A stretch of DNA of 64,000 nucleotides from JAIQFV01 sp041494885 (GTDB lineage Bacteria; Acidobacteriota; Terriglobia; JAIQFV01): positions 31,826 to 95,825 of the forward strand of contig JBGQBO010000020.1 in NCBI GenBank assembly GCA_041494885.1, in the 5' to 3' direction. The notes under the pieces were generated by a model. It was not told where the DNA came from. It worked only from the letters and a program-made list of their open reading frames with translations, and ran no database searches. Made by a program: the position numbers and the translations under genes. The stretch's first letter is position 1, and each line of letters opens with the position of its first letter. Below are positions 7,235-16,069 of the stretch, in pieces.

Positions 7235-8655
7235 TTGATCGTGCGGAAATCCTGCGGCTCGCAAATGAGTTTGGACTTGAAGCGCGCATCGTCGAGAAGG
7301 ATTACATTCTTGGTTGGGTGCTCGCGAGCATCTCCCGCGATCCCCTCCTGGCTGCGACGTGGGTCTTTAAAGGAGGTACCTGCCTCAAGAAGTGTTTTTT
7401 CGAGACTTATCGATTCTCCGAAGATCTGGATTTTACAGTCACTGAAGCACGGCAACTGGAGGCAGGTTTCCTGGAGTCACGGTTTCTTGAGCTTAGTAAC
7501 TGGCTCCACGACACTACGGGCATCGAGCTGCCTGCCGAACAGCGCCGCTTCGACGTTTACAACAACAAGCGTGGCGGCAGATGCTGCGAAGGGCGAATTG
7601 GCTTTCGCGGGCCGATAGCTCCACGTGGCGGAGATTTGCCACGCATCAAACTTGATCTCACTGCAGATGAAATCCTGGTATTGCCAACCGTAACGCGGCC
7701 GGTGGGGCATGCATTTTCGGACACACCGACCGAAGGAATAACGGCGCGTTGCTACGCCTTCGAAGAGGTGTTTGGAGAAAAAATCCGTGCCCTCGGAGAA
7801 CGCTCAAGACCGCGTGACCTCTATGATGTAATCAACCTGTTTCGTAACAGTGAGTTCCGCGCGGCGGCTGATGTCATCCGTGACGTGGTGCAACAGAAAT
7901 GCACTTTCAAGAACATCGGCTTTCCGAGATTCGAGGCGTTGGCTGTCTTTCGAGACGAACTGGTTGCAGAGTGGGGAAACATGCTGAGGCATCAGCTACC
8001 CGCCCTCCCGCCGGTGGATTCTTTCTGGGCCGCATTGCCCGAGTTCTTCGGCTGGCTCGCCGGCACGCGTGCTCCGGCAGCTGTTGCTCCCTATCCATTG
8101 GCAGTTGGCGATCAGGTTTTGCGGATACCCGCCGGGTCTTTCCGGCTACCGGGCCGAAGCACACCATTCATCGAGGTCATCAGATTTGCTGCGGCAAACC
8201 ACCTCTGCGTAGATCTCGACTACGTTGATGAGGCGGGAAGCCGGGATACCCGAACCATCGAACCCTACTCACTGCATCGCACGCAGGAGGGCAACACCGT
8301 GCTAAGAGCGGTTCGCTCACAAGATCAACTTGATCGTTCCTACCGGGTTGATCGTATTCTTGGAGCGCGTACCACACAGCGGACTTTCATCCCGCGTTAT
8401 GCAGTGGAACTGACGCCGACTGGTCCATTGACGGTGGCACCAACAACAAGTCGCACAGCTGTGCGGCAAACCGGGAGTGGGCAGACACGGCGGTCACGGG
8501 TATCGAGCGGGCCGGTGTACGTTTTTCGATGCCCCGTATGCAATAAACGCTTTGATCGAAAGAGCTACGACGGAACTCTGTGTCCTCACAAAGACCACGC
8601 CACTGGACGGGACTGCTATGGCAGCTATGGTCACTATGAGGGGACGAAGTATTGA
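7231..8655 (+). CDS. abiEii: AbiEii-family nucleotidyltransferase toxin fused to a WYL-like domain and a zinc-ribbon-like tail
   Basis: The protein has 474 residues. The GTG at 7231 gives the family-typical start MIDRAEI and overlaps the antitoxin stop. An earlier GTG at 7195 is less likely. Residues 1-280 carry the toxin motifs: FKGGTCLKK with D65-L-D67, IKLDLT (Asp142), and E179...K184...RPRDLYDV (195-200). AbiEii/MenT toxins transfer nucleotides to tRNA or other targets. Residues about 312-395 match the WYL layout (AANHLCVDLDYVDEAGSRD, IEPYSL, then DRSYRVDRI). Residues 434-462 hold C-P-V-C and C-P-H...C, a probable zinc site. Family toxins are usually about 300 residues, so the last ~190 are extra. 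The WYL part may sense a nucleic acid or nucleotide ligand (inference). Confidence 0.82.
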   Translation: MIDRAEILRLANEFGLEARIVEKDYILGWVLASISRDPLLAATWVFKGGTCLKKCFFETYRFSEDLDFTVTEARQLEAGFLESRFLELSNWLHDTTGIELPAEQRRFDVYNNKRGGRCCEGRIGFRGPIAPRGGDLPRIKLDLTADEILVLPTVTRPVGHAFSDTPTEGITARCYAFEEVFGEKIRALGERSRPRDLYDVINLFRNSEFRAAADVIRDVVQQKCTFKNIGFPRFEALAVFRDELVAEWGNMLRHQLPALPPVDSFWAALPEFFGWLAGTRAPAAVAPYPLAVGDQVLRIPAGSFRLPGRSTPFIEVIRFAAANHLCVDLDYVDEAGSRDTRTIEPYSLHRTQEGNTVLRAVRSQDQLDRSYRVDRILGARTTQRTFIPRYAVELTPTGPLTVAPTTSRTAVRQTGSGQTRRSRVSSGPVYVFRCPVCNKRFDRKSYDGTLCPHKDHATGRDCYGSYGHYEGTKY

Positions 8656-9050
8656 AGGTTGGGCGATGATGACTCCTTACATTGGACAAATGAAAAATCC
8701 TTTGGCAATTTCCAATGTCAGGATCTTACCCTCGAATGCTCTCTGACCCCGATCATTTCTCGAATCCGATTGCGATCAAAGCACACCCAGGATCCAACCC
8801 TCGACTTGGGCTACGGTGCACTCCTCCGGTCTAAGGGGAGGTTTGAGGAATTACTGCAAAGAGCCATCTGTGTCAGCATGGAGCAGCCACGCCGACACCG
8901 CATAGGCGGCCTGTTGGTCGTTGTTGCGATCTTCGTTCGGGAAACGCCGCATCCTAATCGACGGGTACACTTCCGCCACCACAGACCGGTCCGCCGGAAT
9001 CTCCCAACCATCGAACGGCCAGAAGGAGAATTCGGGACTCTCCCCCAGAG
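8656..9050. other. Intergenic region between convergent genes
   Basis: It separates the toxin gene from the 3' end of the kinase gene. No supported gene, repeat or strong terminator was seen. Confidence 0.55.
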
Positions 9051-10511
9051 TCAAGGAGCCTTGATCATTTTGGCAAGGCTGACCGCTGCGGTGACGAGTC
9101 CTGAAACGATCCCGACGAAGGAGATCAGAAAAGCGATGAGCTTTTCATGGCGGATATACCAGGGTGATAAGCGAGGCATCAGCTTCTCGAGGAGTTGAGC
9201 GACATTCATCAGCGCGGATTGTTTGTCTCTTGATTCTTTGGCTGATTCATATTCTCGAACCATCTCCACGATCGTTTCTCCAAGGATCTTTTCATCAATT
9301 CGACGGCATTTTGAAATGAGATCCTCAACGTCCAGGGCAAGAGTAGCGCTCAGAATGTTGCGGGCCTTTGTTCCCAGGAGCACTCGAGTTGCCTGCCGCT
9401 CTATATCGGGCCGTCGCTGCTCAAGAGACTTCCGGACAAAGAAGCTGAGTGCCAATCCTCCTAATCCAATTAAAATGCCTGCAATAATTCCATAAGCCGC
9501 AGACCACTTCCCCCGGTTCATCCATCCCAGGACAACAACGGCCAGAACCCCTATTAATATGCCGATAACCAAGAGCACACCAGGCCAATTTCGGGCGCGC
9601 GTTTCGCTCGGAACGGAACGGCTTTCTTTCGACGGTTCAATGGTGACCGTGGCCTCCGGACTGGTTTCAAGAAGCCCTTCGATTTGTTTCAGAACCTCCG
9701 CGGCTGACTGCGGCCTTTTGCTCGGATTTTTACTAAGGCATCGAAGTAAAAACGAACCCACTTCAGTGGGAATGTGTTTCTCCGGTGGAATGGAAACTTC
9801 TTCATTAATGATTTTGACCAGGAACGCAAACGTGTCCTGGATCTTAGGGTTGAAAGGGGGATATCCAATAAGCATTTCATAAAGCAGCACGCCCAGGCCA
9901 TAGACATCAGTGGCCGCTGATTGCGGTTCAGCGCGCAACTGCTCTGGCGACATATAGGTCGGAGTCCCATAAAACTGCCCCGTTTGAGTCATGGCCTGAC
10001 CCCCTGAGGGGCGCATCAATTCCCCCAGAGCCCCAAAGTCCACGAGACACGCTTCTGAGAAGGCCGGTCCATCGGCTCCGACGGGCACGATGACGTTCGA
10101 GGGTTTGATATCCCGATGAATGATTCCAACGGCATGCGCCGCGGCAAGAGCCTCGGTGATGGCTTGGAGCAAAGTGAGGGCTTGCAGGAGAGTCAGGGCT
10201 CCCGGTGCAAGAATCTTATTGAGGGGCTGACCATCGATCCAGTCGAGGACCAGGTACCCACGGCCATCATCCAGGCGGCCGGAATCCTGAATTCGAGCAA
10301 CTCGCGGATGCTGAATCCTCGACAAAGCGGCTGCCTCTTTTTGAAGTTTTGCTGCACCTGTTTCATCCAAATGAGTGGCAATTTTGATGGTAACCTGCCG
10401 GTTCAAGGCAGTATCCTGGGCCAGATGGGTGGAGCTGTAAGCCCCTTCACTTAGAAGGCTAAGAAGGCGATATCGGCCGGCGATTAATTGTCCTTGATCA
10501 ATCATAAGCAT
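9051..10511 (-). CDS. Membrane-anchored serine/threonine protein kinase (PknB-like)
   Basis: The protein has 486 residues. The kinase domain spans residues 10-275, with the catalytic loop HRDIKPSN, the activation segment start DFGALG, and GTPTYMSPEQL followed by DVYGLGVLLYEML. The glycine loop is degenerate (LSEGAYSSTH instead of G-x-G-x-x-G), but the ATP-binding Lys in VTIKIA is kept. The C-terminal part has two adjacent membrane segments (about 320-345 and 350-370), a cytosolic or periplasmic helical stretch, and a last membrane segment near 458-480. No extracellular sensor such as PASTA or WD40 is present. It is a single gene, and an inverted repeat sits just upstream. Confidence 0.88.
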   Translation of the reverse strand: MLMIDQGQLIAGRYRLLSLLSEGAYSSTHLAQDTALNRQVTIKIATHLDETGAAKLQKEAAALSRIQHPRVARIQDSGRLDDGRGYLVLDWIDGQPLNKILAPGALTLLQALTLLQAITEALAAAHAVGIIHRDIKPSNVIVPVGADGPAFSEACLVDFGALGELMRPSGGQAMTQTGQFYGTPTYMSPEQLRAEPQSAATDVYGLGVLLYEMLIGYPPFNPKIQDTFAFLVKIINEEVSIPPEKHIPTEVGSFLLRCLSKNPSKRPQSAAEVLKQIEGLLETSPEATVTIEPSKESRSVPSETRARNWPGVLLVIGILIGVLAVVVLGWMNRGKWSAAYGIIAGILIGLGGLALSFFVRKSLEQRRPDIERQATRVLLGTKARNILSATLALDVEDLISKCRRIDEKILGETIVEMVREYESAKESRDKQSALMNVAQLLEKLMPRLSPWYIRHEKLIAFLISFVGIVSGLVTAAVSLAKMIKAP

Positions 10512-10522
10512 ACCCGGACCAC

Positions 10523-10577
10523 AAGGTCTGACTGGGCTCGCTGACTCCGGTGCCGTAAGTTCCCTGGGTCAGACCTT
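10523..10577. promoter_or_regulatory. Inverted repeat upstream of the kinase gene
   Basis: AAGGTCTGAC (10523-10532) is the perfect reverse complement of GTCAGACCTT (10568-10577). A third half-site, AAGGTCTG, follows at 10603-10610. It could be an operator or an mRNA leader hairpin. Confidence 0.45.
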
Positions 10578-10719
10578 TTCAATAATTCATTTTCCTTGGG
10601 AAAAGGTCTGCAGGCGAATCTCGCCTAACCATCTCTTCCGAATAGAAAATCGAAATAGTCTCAGCCCAAGCTTGTACGAATGAATAACGGGCGATCTCCG
10701 TTCTTCGTTACTTTGATCA

Positions 10720-11271
10720 TTAACTCTCCAGGATCGCCTCTGCATCAATCGTGATGTGCACTTCATTCCCCACGACGATACCTCCTCGATCCAACGTGCT
10801 ATTCCAGCTCACACCAAAGTCATGGCGATTGATCGTGGTTTCTGCAAGGAAGCCCGCACGGGTCTTCGGCCCTTTGTCCACGCCATCTTCCCACCAGGGC
10901 GTCTTCCATTGACCTAAATAGCGAACATTCAGTGTCGCATTACGAGTCACACCGCGGATCGTCAGACCCCCTGTGACAAGGTAGTCATGATCGCCGATAA
11001 TCACAATCTGACTACTCTTGAAGGTGATGTCGGGGTGGTTGTCTGCATCAAGAAAGTCGCCGCTGCGCAGGTGGGCATCCCGCTGTGTCTCTCCCGTCCA
11101 AATTCCCTTGGCGTCCAGGGTTGCCTCCACAGAGCCATCCCGCGGGTTTTCTGGATCAAATTCAAGTGAGCCGTGCACATTCTTGAAGTGTCCGCGGACA
11201 TAGGTCACCATCATGTGCCGCGCGCGGAATTCAGCCGCAGTATGTCCGGGTTCAAAAGTCCATTTAGCCAT
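10720..11271 (-). CDS. YceI-family protein
   Basis: The protein has 183 residues from the ATG at 11271, which has GGAGG five bases upstream; the ATG at 11283 forms part of that site. The lipocalin-like YceI fold is evident: WTFEPGHTAAEFRARHMMVTYVRG, GSVEATLDA, HLRSGDFLDADNHPDITFKS, GGLTIRGVTRNATL and the last strands GNEVHITIDAEAI. YceI proteins bind isoprenoid-type lipids such as polyprenyl chains. Most are periplasmic, but no signal peptide is present here, so this one is probably cytosolic. It has no operon partners. Confidence 0.9.
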   Translation of the reverse strand: MAKWTFEPGHTAAEFRARHMMVTYVRGHFKNVHGSLEFDPENPRDGSVEATLDAKGIWTGETQRDAHLRSGDFLDADNHPDITFKSSQIVIIGDHDYLVTGGLTIRGVTRNATLNVRYLGQWKTPWWEDGVDKGPKTRAGFLAETTINRHDFGVSWNSTLDRGGIVVGNEVHITIDAEAILES

Positions 11272-11370
11272 TTGAGCCTCCACGTAAATTCGAGACTGTC
11301 CCTAGTATTGATTCAAGGAGGAGAGCATTGTCGCAGATCGGCGGTAGAGCTTCAAGGAGGGTTGTTGAGT

Positions 11371-11497
11371 TACAGGTGATAGGCAATAGGTCATAGGGGA
11401 TAAGGGGAACAAGTTCAAAGTCATTCGAAGGAAGGAGGTGTCGGGTGCCGGGTGTCAGAGGAGATAGGTTATAGGGAATGGGAGATAGGTGATAGCA
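11371..11497 (-). repeat. Composite 7-bp-period repeat module A
   Basis: Read on the minus strand it contains CCTATNN heptamers, then CACCCGA-type heptamers, then a short TTTGAAC tract and another CCTATNN tract. The same tract types recur near 13980, 14870, 53500, 56850 and 58330. Confidence 0.65.
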
Positions 11498-11545
11498 AGA
11501 GCGGGGATGGTCCCTCATGGGCCATGAGACCGCAGGACTCCCGAT

Positions 11546-11580
11546 CGCAGACATGTAAAGAACACATGTCTGCGGCACCC
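11546..11580. repeat. Dispersed hairpin repeat, copy 3
   Basis: The perfect 11-bp stem is CGCAGACATGT (11546-11556) with ACATGTCTGCG (11564-11574), followed by GCACCC. It has the same core as copies 1 and 2. Confidence 0.7.
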
Positions 11581-11695
11581 GCATGAAACAAATCAATTCG
11601 GGGCAGCCCAGAATGGCGTGGGATGATTTGCCGGGACAGAGTGCATAGTTGTGCGAGGTGTCGCCCTAATCTTCGGCAGCGGACCGAGTGGCTCG

Positions 11696-13375
11696 TTAAG
11701 CGATGGAGTCCTGGCAACCGTCTTGAAGCGAAATCGCTGTCGTTGTCTTATCGATTCGAAGTTTATCGATTTCAGAGTCCAGTTGGACCACCAGGTTCTT
11801 TGTATAGCGTATAAAGTGATGGCCGGAGATCAGCATCGCAAATCCCAGGCTAAACTTCGGCGGATCGAAAAGCCAGCGAACCAGGAGTTGCAACAGAAAC
11901 TTCCAGTACGCTTTCCGATAGGAGGAGAGGATGCCTTGGTGGACGATCGAGCGAACAATGATTCCAAGCGAGACCAGGACCGGAATCTTCGGGGGTTTCT
12001 GCGGCTTGCGGGTTTTCCACTGCAGGAGCGAACGATAAGACCGATTGTAAAATGCAGAGGGGGAGTATAGAGAAACGAGAATCTTGCGGTAACCCTCCAG
12101 CAGCACAGGCAACGGGAGGAGCGTTTTAAAATTGGGTGGATCGAAGTTGCTGGTCGCGGTGCTTTCCATGAGCAATCGGCCTTCTTTCAGCATGCGATCA
12201 AAAAGTGGAGTCGTGGGAGGGGCCTGCAAAAACCCGGCCATGGCCCAAGGGATGGCGGCGCGCTCAATGAAGTCTCTTTGCTGCTCGAAGATATCCGCGG
12301 TATCAGAATCGAAGCCGATGATGAAACCTGCCGTCACCCAAAGACCTTCGCTCTGGATGAAGCGAATGCTCTCCAGAGGATCCCGTCGCAGGTTTTGAAA
12401 CTTCTTGGCTTCCGTCAGGGACTCCGGGGAAGGACTTTCGATCCCGATGAAGACATAGAAAAAGTTTGCATCCACCATGGCTTCAATCAATTCGGGCCTC
12501 TGAGCGAGATCAATCGATGCCTCAGTGTAAAGCAAAAGCGGATATCCTCGAGATTTCTGCCACTCTCCCAGCTTGAGGGCCAGTTCGAGCGCCAGTTTGT
12601 GATTTCCGATAAAATTGTCGTCGACGATAAAGACCTGGTCGCGCCATCCGAGTTCAAACAATGCATCGAGCTCTGCCAGCAACTGGCTGGGGGGCTTGGT
12701 TCGGGGCTTCCTTCCGTAAATGGTGATGATGTCGCAGAATTCGCATTGGAAGGGACAGCCGCGGGAGAATTGCACTGCCATGGAGGCATATTTATCGATT
12801 TTGAGCAGATTAAATCGTGGGAGTGGCGTTTTGCTGATATCCGGCTTGTCCTTGATATCGTAGAGCCGTTTGGCGGAGCCGCGCTCAACATCGGCGGCAA
12901 TCTCCTGGAAAACCTCGTCGGGCTCGCCGACGACGACATGGTCCGCCAGCGAAAGCAGGAGTTCCGGTTCACTGCTTGCAAAGGGACCCCCAATCATTGT
13001 CCGCCTGCCTAGGGCCCGGGCCCTGAGAAGGGTTTCGCGAATGTCATCCTTTTGGACGCGCATTCCGCTCACCATGACGAGATCGGCCCAAAGGATGTCC
13101 GTATCGAGCAGGTCCTCAAAGCTTCGGTCGATCAGCTTGAGTGTCCAGTTCTTCGGACAGAGTGCCCCTATGGTGAGTAATCCAAGCGGCGGCTGGTCGG
13201 TCTTTATAGGAACAAGATCCATTATTCCATCAAAGCTCCAGAAGGAGGACGGAAAGCGCGGCCAAACCATAAGAACCTTGAGCGCCGAGCCGAGAGGTGG
13301 GAAGTCTTGTGGCTCGCTTGGAGCATCGGCGGCCTCAGGTGTGGATCCCTTCTGAAAATCAGCCAACTGGGACAT
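11696..13375 (-). CDS. B12-binding radical SAM protein (HpnP/DUF4070-like)
   Basis: The protein has 559 residues from the ATG at 13375, which has GGAGAGG upstream; the open frame extends to 13489 without such a site. Residues 30-165 form the cobalamin-binding Rossmann region, starting VLMVWPRFPSSFWSFD. Residues 200-400 form the radical SAM barrel with C207-x3-C211-x2-C214 in GCPFQCEFC. The C-terminal part resembles the DUF4070 extension. The opening block is very like hopanoid C-2 methylase HpnP and relatives, which methylate unactivated carbons. The exact substrate is not assignable without comparison. It has no biosynthetic neighbours. Confidence 0.82.
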   Translation of the reverse strand: MSQLADFQKGSTPEAADAPSEPQDFPPLGSALKVLMVWPRFPSSFWSFDGIMDLVPIKTDQPPLGLLTIGALCPKNWTLKLIDRSFEDLLDTDILWADLVMVSGMRVQKDDIRETLLRARALGRRTMIGGPFASSEPELLLSLADHVVVGEPDEVFQEIAADVERGSAKRLYDIKDKPDISKTPLPRFNLLKIDKYASMAVQFSRGCPFQCEFCDIITIYGRKPRTKPPSQLLAELDALFELGWRDQVFIVDDNFIGNHKLALELALKLGEWQKSRGYPLLLYTEASIDLAQRPELIEAMVDANFFYVFIGIESPSPESLTEAKKFQNLRRDPLESIRFIQSEGLWVTAGFIIGFDSDTADIFEQQRDFIERAAIPWAMAGFLQAPPTTPLFDRMLKEGRLLMESTATSNFDPPNFKTLLPLPVLLEGYRKILVSLYSPSAFYNRSYRSLLQWKTRKPQKPPKIPVLVSLGIIVRSIVHQGILSSYRKAYWKFLLQLLVRWLFDPPKFSLGFAMLISGHHFIRYTKNLVVQLDSEIDKLRIDKTTTAISLQDGCQDSIA

Positions 13376-13910
13376 GAAGTCCTCTCCGCGCGAATCCATT
13401 GGACCCGCGTCATAAACATTGCTCTGGGGTCCGCTGCGCACGGTCGAATGACCAATATTCCCGGCCGGGTTATACTCCAATTCCGGCACGGTTCAAGCCG
13501 GTTGTCATTTCAATGACCTGTGAAACCTGACCGTGTAGGCGTGAAAAACTCTTAGGGAGTTATTCTCCGACGTACAAGATAGCTACAGTGGATACAGGAC
13601 CGCTAGGCAGATGCATTTCTTATGGCGAGCGGTGAGGTCTGTTTCCCGCGCAACCCCAGGACGGGCTTGCCTCCAGGAATCACGCGCTCACCCTTCAGTC
13701 GTATGCGAACGCTCCCTTCGCACGCTGACCCCTGATAGGCGGCCAGCTCACTCTTGCCCACTCGTCATTGGTAAAAGGGTCAAGGTAACGGTGCACCTCG
13801 CCGGTCACCGAATCCTCATCAATGCCAGACCCGTGAAGGAAGGATACGAAGACAAAGATATTCTAACACAGCTTGGAGTCAGAGTTCCACGGATAGGAAA
13901 AGCGGGGACG

Positions 13911-13968
13911 GTATCTTCCGGGCCGCGAGACGGCGCGGCTCTCGATCGCAAACATGCCTGCGGCACCC
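13911..13968. repeat. Dispersed hairpin repeat, degenerate copy 4
   Basis: It shows the same flanking text (CTCTCGATCGCA) and terminus GCGGCACCC (13960-13968) as the other copies, but part of the stem is deleted (AAACATGCCTGCGG). Confidence 0.55.
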
Positions 13969-13972
13969 GGGA

Positions 13973-14119
13973 GAGTAGGTTTTAGGTAATAGGGGTTAGG
14001 GAATGGTCAGTTCAAAGTCCAAGGTCCAAAGTCCAAAATTGAAAAACCGAAATCCAAGTTCAGTGCGCCACGGCGGCGAGGGGTTCAAAGTTCAAAGGCG
14101 AAGAACCAAAGTCCCAAGC
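13973..14119 (-). repeat. Composite 7-bp-period repeat module B
   Basis: On the plus strand, AGGTAAT/AGGGGTT heptamers are followed by a CAAAGTC heptamer tract (14012-14040) and the string CCGAAATCCAAGTTCA (14047-14062). That string recurs in module C on the other side of the ORF6N gene. No gene is supported in 13376-14128. Confidence 0.65.
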
Positions 14120-14128
14120 CTGTGACCG

Positions 14129-14662
14129 TTATGAATCTCCTGCACGAAAACCAATCCGGCGCCGCTTGGGTGAGGGAGGCGCCATGAGCTGGCGGATGGC
14201 GTCGAAAACCACCTTGAATTGGGCGTCATGATGAAGAAGCTTTCTTTCCAAGTCTGTCAACTTCTGTGCCAATTCTTTGTGAGCAGCCAGCAAAGCGCGC
14301 AATCGGACAAGAGCACGGACAACATGGACGCTGGCCTGAACCGCAATGACGCTATTCAGCACGCTGGCGATCATGATGGCACCGTGCTCGGTGAATACGA
14401 ACGGGGGTTTTCTTCGTCCGCCCCGTCCTGCCTTTGATGTTGCAAATTGCGACATCAAAACTTGAAACTCTGCCCGGGTTAGTTGGAACATGAAGTCTCT
14501 TGGAAATCGCTCCCGGTTCCTTTTGATTTGCTCATTTAACCGGGCCGTTGAGACGCCGTAGATCCTGGCAAGGTCTGCATCCAACATGACTCTCTGTCCG
14601 TGGATCCAGTAGATCATTTTCTCAATCTGCTCAATGGGAATAAGGGATTGAGTGCCAATCAT
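14129..14662 (-). CDS. ORF6N-domain (KilA-N-related) DNA-binding protein
   Basis: The protein has 177 residues from the ATG at 14662, which is preceded by AGGAG with a 6-nt gap. The open frame extends to 14794, but the extra segment is unlike the family. The ORF6N domain spans residues 5-90: LIPIEQIEKMIYWI, GQRVMLDADLARIYGVSTARLNEQ, RNRERFPRDFMFQL, the SQFATSK block, and FTEHGAIMIASVLNS. A coiled coil (AHKELAQKLTDLERKL) follows. ORF6N proteins are found in phages and mobile islands and are thought to act as (anti)repressors. The gene is flanked by direct copies of a repeat, which suggests a mobile history. Confidence 0.85.
   Translation of the reverse strand: MIGTQSLIPIEQIEKMIYWIHGQRVMLDADLARIYGVSTARLNEQIKRNRERFPRDFMFQLTRAEFQVLMSQFATSKAGRGGRRKPPFVFTEHGAIMIASVLNSVIAVQASVHVVRALVRLRALLAAHKELAQKLTDLERKLLHHDAQFKVVFDAIRQLMAPPSPKRRRIGFRAGDS
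14433..14459. promoter_or_regulatory. 27-bp palindrome inside the ORF6N gene
   Basis: TTTGATGT (14433-14440) and ACATCAAA (14452-14459) surround a nearly symmetric core (TGCAAATTGCG). It encodes the MSQFATSK block on the minus strand. It matches the upstream palindrome at 14673-14699. Confidence 0.6.
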
Positions 14663-14672
14663 TAGGAGCTCC

Positions 14673-14699
14673 TTTGATATCGCATTTTGCGACATCAAA
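14673..14699. promoter_or_regulatory. 27-bp palindrome directly upstream of the ORF6N gene
   Basis: TTTGATAT (14673-14680), CGC-ATTTT-GCG, ACATCAAA (14692-14699). It ends 11 bp before the start codon, next to the Shine-Dalgarno sequence, and is almost identical to the palindrome inside the gene. It is a probable autoregulatory operator. Confidence 0.6.
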
Positions 14700-14859
14700 C
14701 CGTGTATGAGTAGTGACACGCCCGTTGGTTCATTTGCGTAGGCGTCCTCTAAGTCTTTCAAGTACTCAATGAGGGTTGCAGGGGGGTGGTTCACTGCCCA
14801 ACTTCAAAACATCGAGAGTGAGTATACACTCGTCATAGTTCCCAGGGAAGAAGAAGAAA

Positions 14860-14990
14860 GGTTATAGGTTTGGGGGATAGGTGACAGGAAAAAGCAGTTT
14901 AAAGTTCAAAGTCAAAATTCGAGAAACCGAAATCCAAGTTCAATGTGCCACGGCGCATGTGCCATCCGGCAAAGCGGTCAAGGGTTCAAT
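14860..14990 (-). repeat. Composite 7-bp-period repeat module C
   Basis: Tracts TTATAGG/GGATAGG, then TTCAAAGTC, then GAAACCGAAATCCAAGTTCA and GTGCCACGGCG. The last part duplicates module B (14041-14073) in the same orientation, so the ORF6N gene lies between direct repeats. Confidence 0.6.
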
Positions 14991-15019
14991 GCCACAAATA
15001 CAAATGCGGGACTGGGTCG

Positions 15020-15994
15020 TCAACTGCTTCGGTCCGAAGGGGCATAGTATCCCCGCCGCGCCCTGACGTGCAGGTTCTTCTGCTCGGCCGCAATCCGGAT
15101 GGAGCGGAACTTTCCATCGCGCACACCATTCGAGGAGGTGTAAGCGAGGTTGTACTGGCTGCGCAGTTCGCGGCCAATGTCTTCGAATGATTGTGAGAGG
15201 TCCTGGGCCTTAAAGGGAAAGAAAGCGCGCCCGCCGGATTGGTCTGACAGCTCCTTGAGGATCTTGTCGTATTTACGTGAATTATCTTTGATGGACAAGG
15301 CGAAGCCGCTGGCGTTGGTGCTGATGGTATAGACAGAGGCTTCCGCGCGTTGCGCCATTTCGACGACCTCGTTGAGGGATTGAACCTTGCTCTGATTGTC
15401 ATCCCCATCCGTAATCACGATGATCACTTTCCGGTAATTGCCCTTCTGGGTCAGCAGTTTTTCCTGGCAGGTGCGGTAAATGGCGTCATAAAGCGCCGTC
15501 CCGCCGCCCGCGCGGATCTTGCGGATGCCCCTCGAAAGGAGATCAATATCGTCGGTGAAATCCTGCACCAGCTCCACCCCTGAATCGAAAGTCACCAGCA
15601 GGGCTTCATCGCGCCCTTTACGGAGGATCGATTGCAGGAATTCGATGGCGGCCTCCTGCTCGAATTTCAACTTGCCGGTGATGGAGGCGCTCGCATCCAC
15701 CAGCAGCGCAATCTTCAGCGGGAGATCGGTCTCACTTCGGAAGATCAGGATGTTCTGGGGCTTGTCGTCCTCATAGACCTTGAAATCGTCTTGCTTCAGG
15801 TTGGTGACGTAATGGTTCTTCCGGTCGGTGACCGTAAACAAAACCGAGACATAATCGACCGGTATTTTAATCACCGTCGAAGGCTGATCTTTTCCCTGAG
15901 GTGGCTGTGCCGCGGGGGTCCCGAGGTGAATCAGCACACAAGCCAACCCCCCCAAAACCACTCCCGATAGGATTCCTGTTTGCCTTCTCATCAT
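15020..15994 (-). CDS. Secreted VWFA-related domain protein
   Basis: The protein has 324 residues with an N-terminal signal peptide (about residues 1-29, ending TPAAQ). After a short beta-rich part (VSVLFTVTDRKNHYVTNLKQ) comes a von Willebrand factor A domain with the metal-binding D100-x-S-x-S in LLVDASASITG and a later ITDGDD. The layout and the C-terminal LRSQYNLAYTSSNG/RRGYYAP blocks match the VWFA-related family that is greatly expanded in Acidobacteria. It presumably mediates protein-protein contact in the periplasm or outside the cell. It is divergent from no close partner and appears monocistronic. Confidence 0.88.
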   Translation of the reverse strand: MMRRQTGILSGVVLGGLACVLIHLGTPAAQPPQGKDQPSTVIKIPVDYVSVLFTVTDRKNHYVTNLKQDDFKVYEDDKPQNILIFRSETDLPLKIALLVDASASITGKLKFEQEAAIEFLQSILRKGRDEALLVTFDSGVELVQDFTDDIDLLSRGIRKIRAGGGTALYDAIYRTCQEKLLTQKGNYRKVIIVITDGDDNQSKVQSLNEVVEMAQRAEASVYTISTNASGFALSIKDNSRKYDKILKELSDQSGGRAFFPFKAQDLSQSFEDIGRELRSQYNLAYTSSNGVRDGKFRSIRIAAEQKNLHVRARRGYYAPSDRSS

Positions 15995-16069
15995 GTGTCC
16001 CGGTGTTCCCTTCCTGCAAATTTCGTGTTTGAAGTATCCGCCGATTATAGTCGTCCTAAAATTAGCCTG

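Noticed and set aside
8659..9198. 179-codon plus-strand open frame between the toxin and the kinase
   Set aside because: It overlaps the 3' end of the kinase gene and lacks a convincing start or domain.
12278..13012. 244-codon frame opposite the radical SAM gene
   Set aside because: It is a complementary-strand shadow of a clear coding region.
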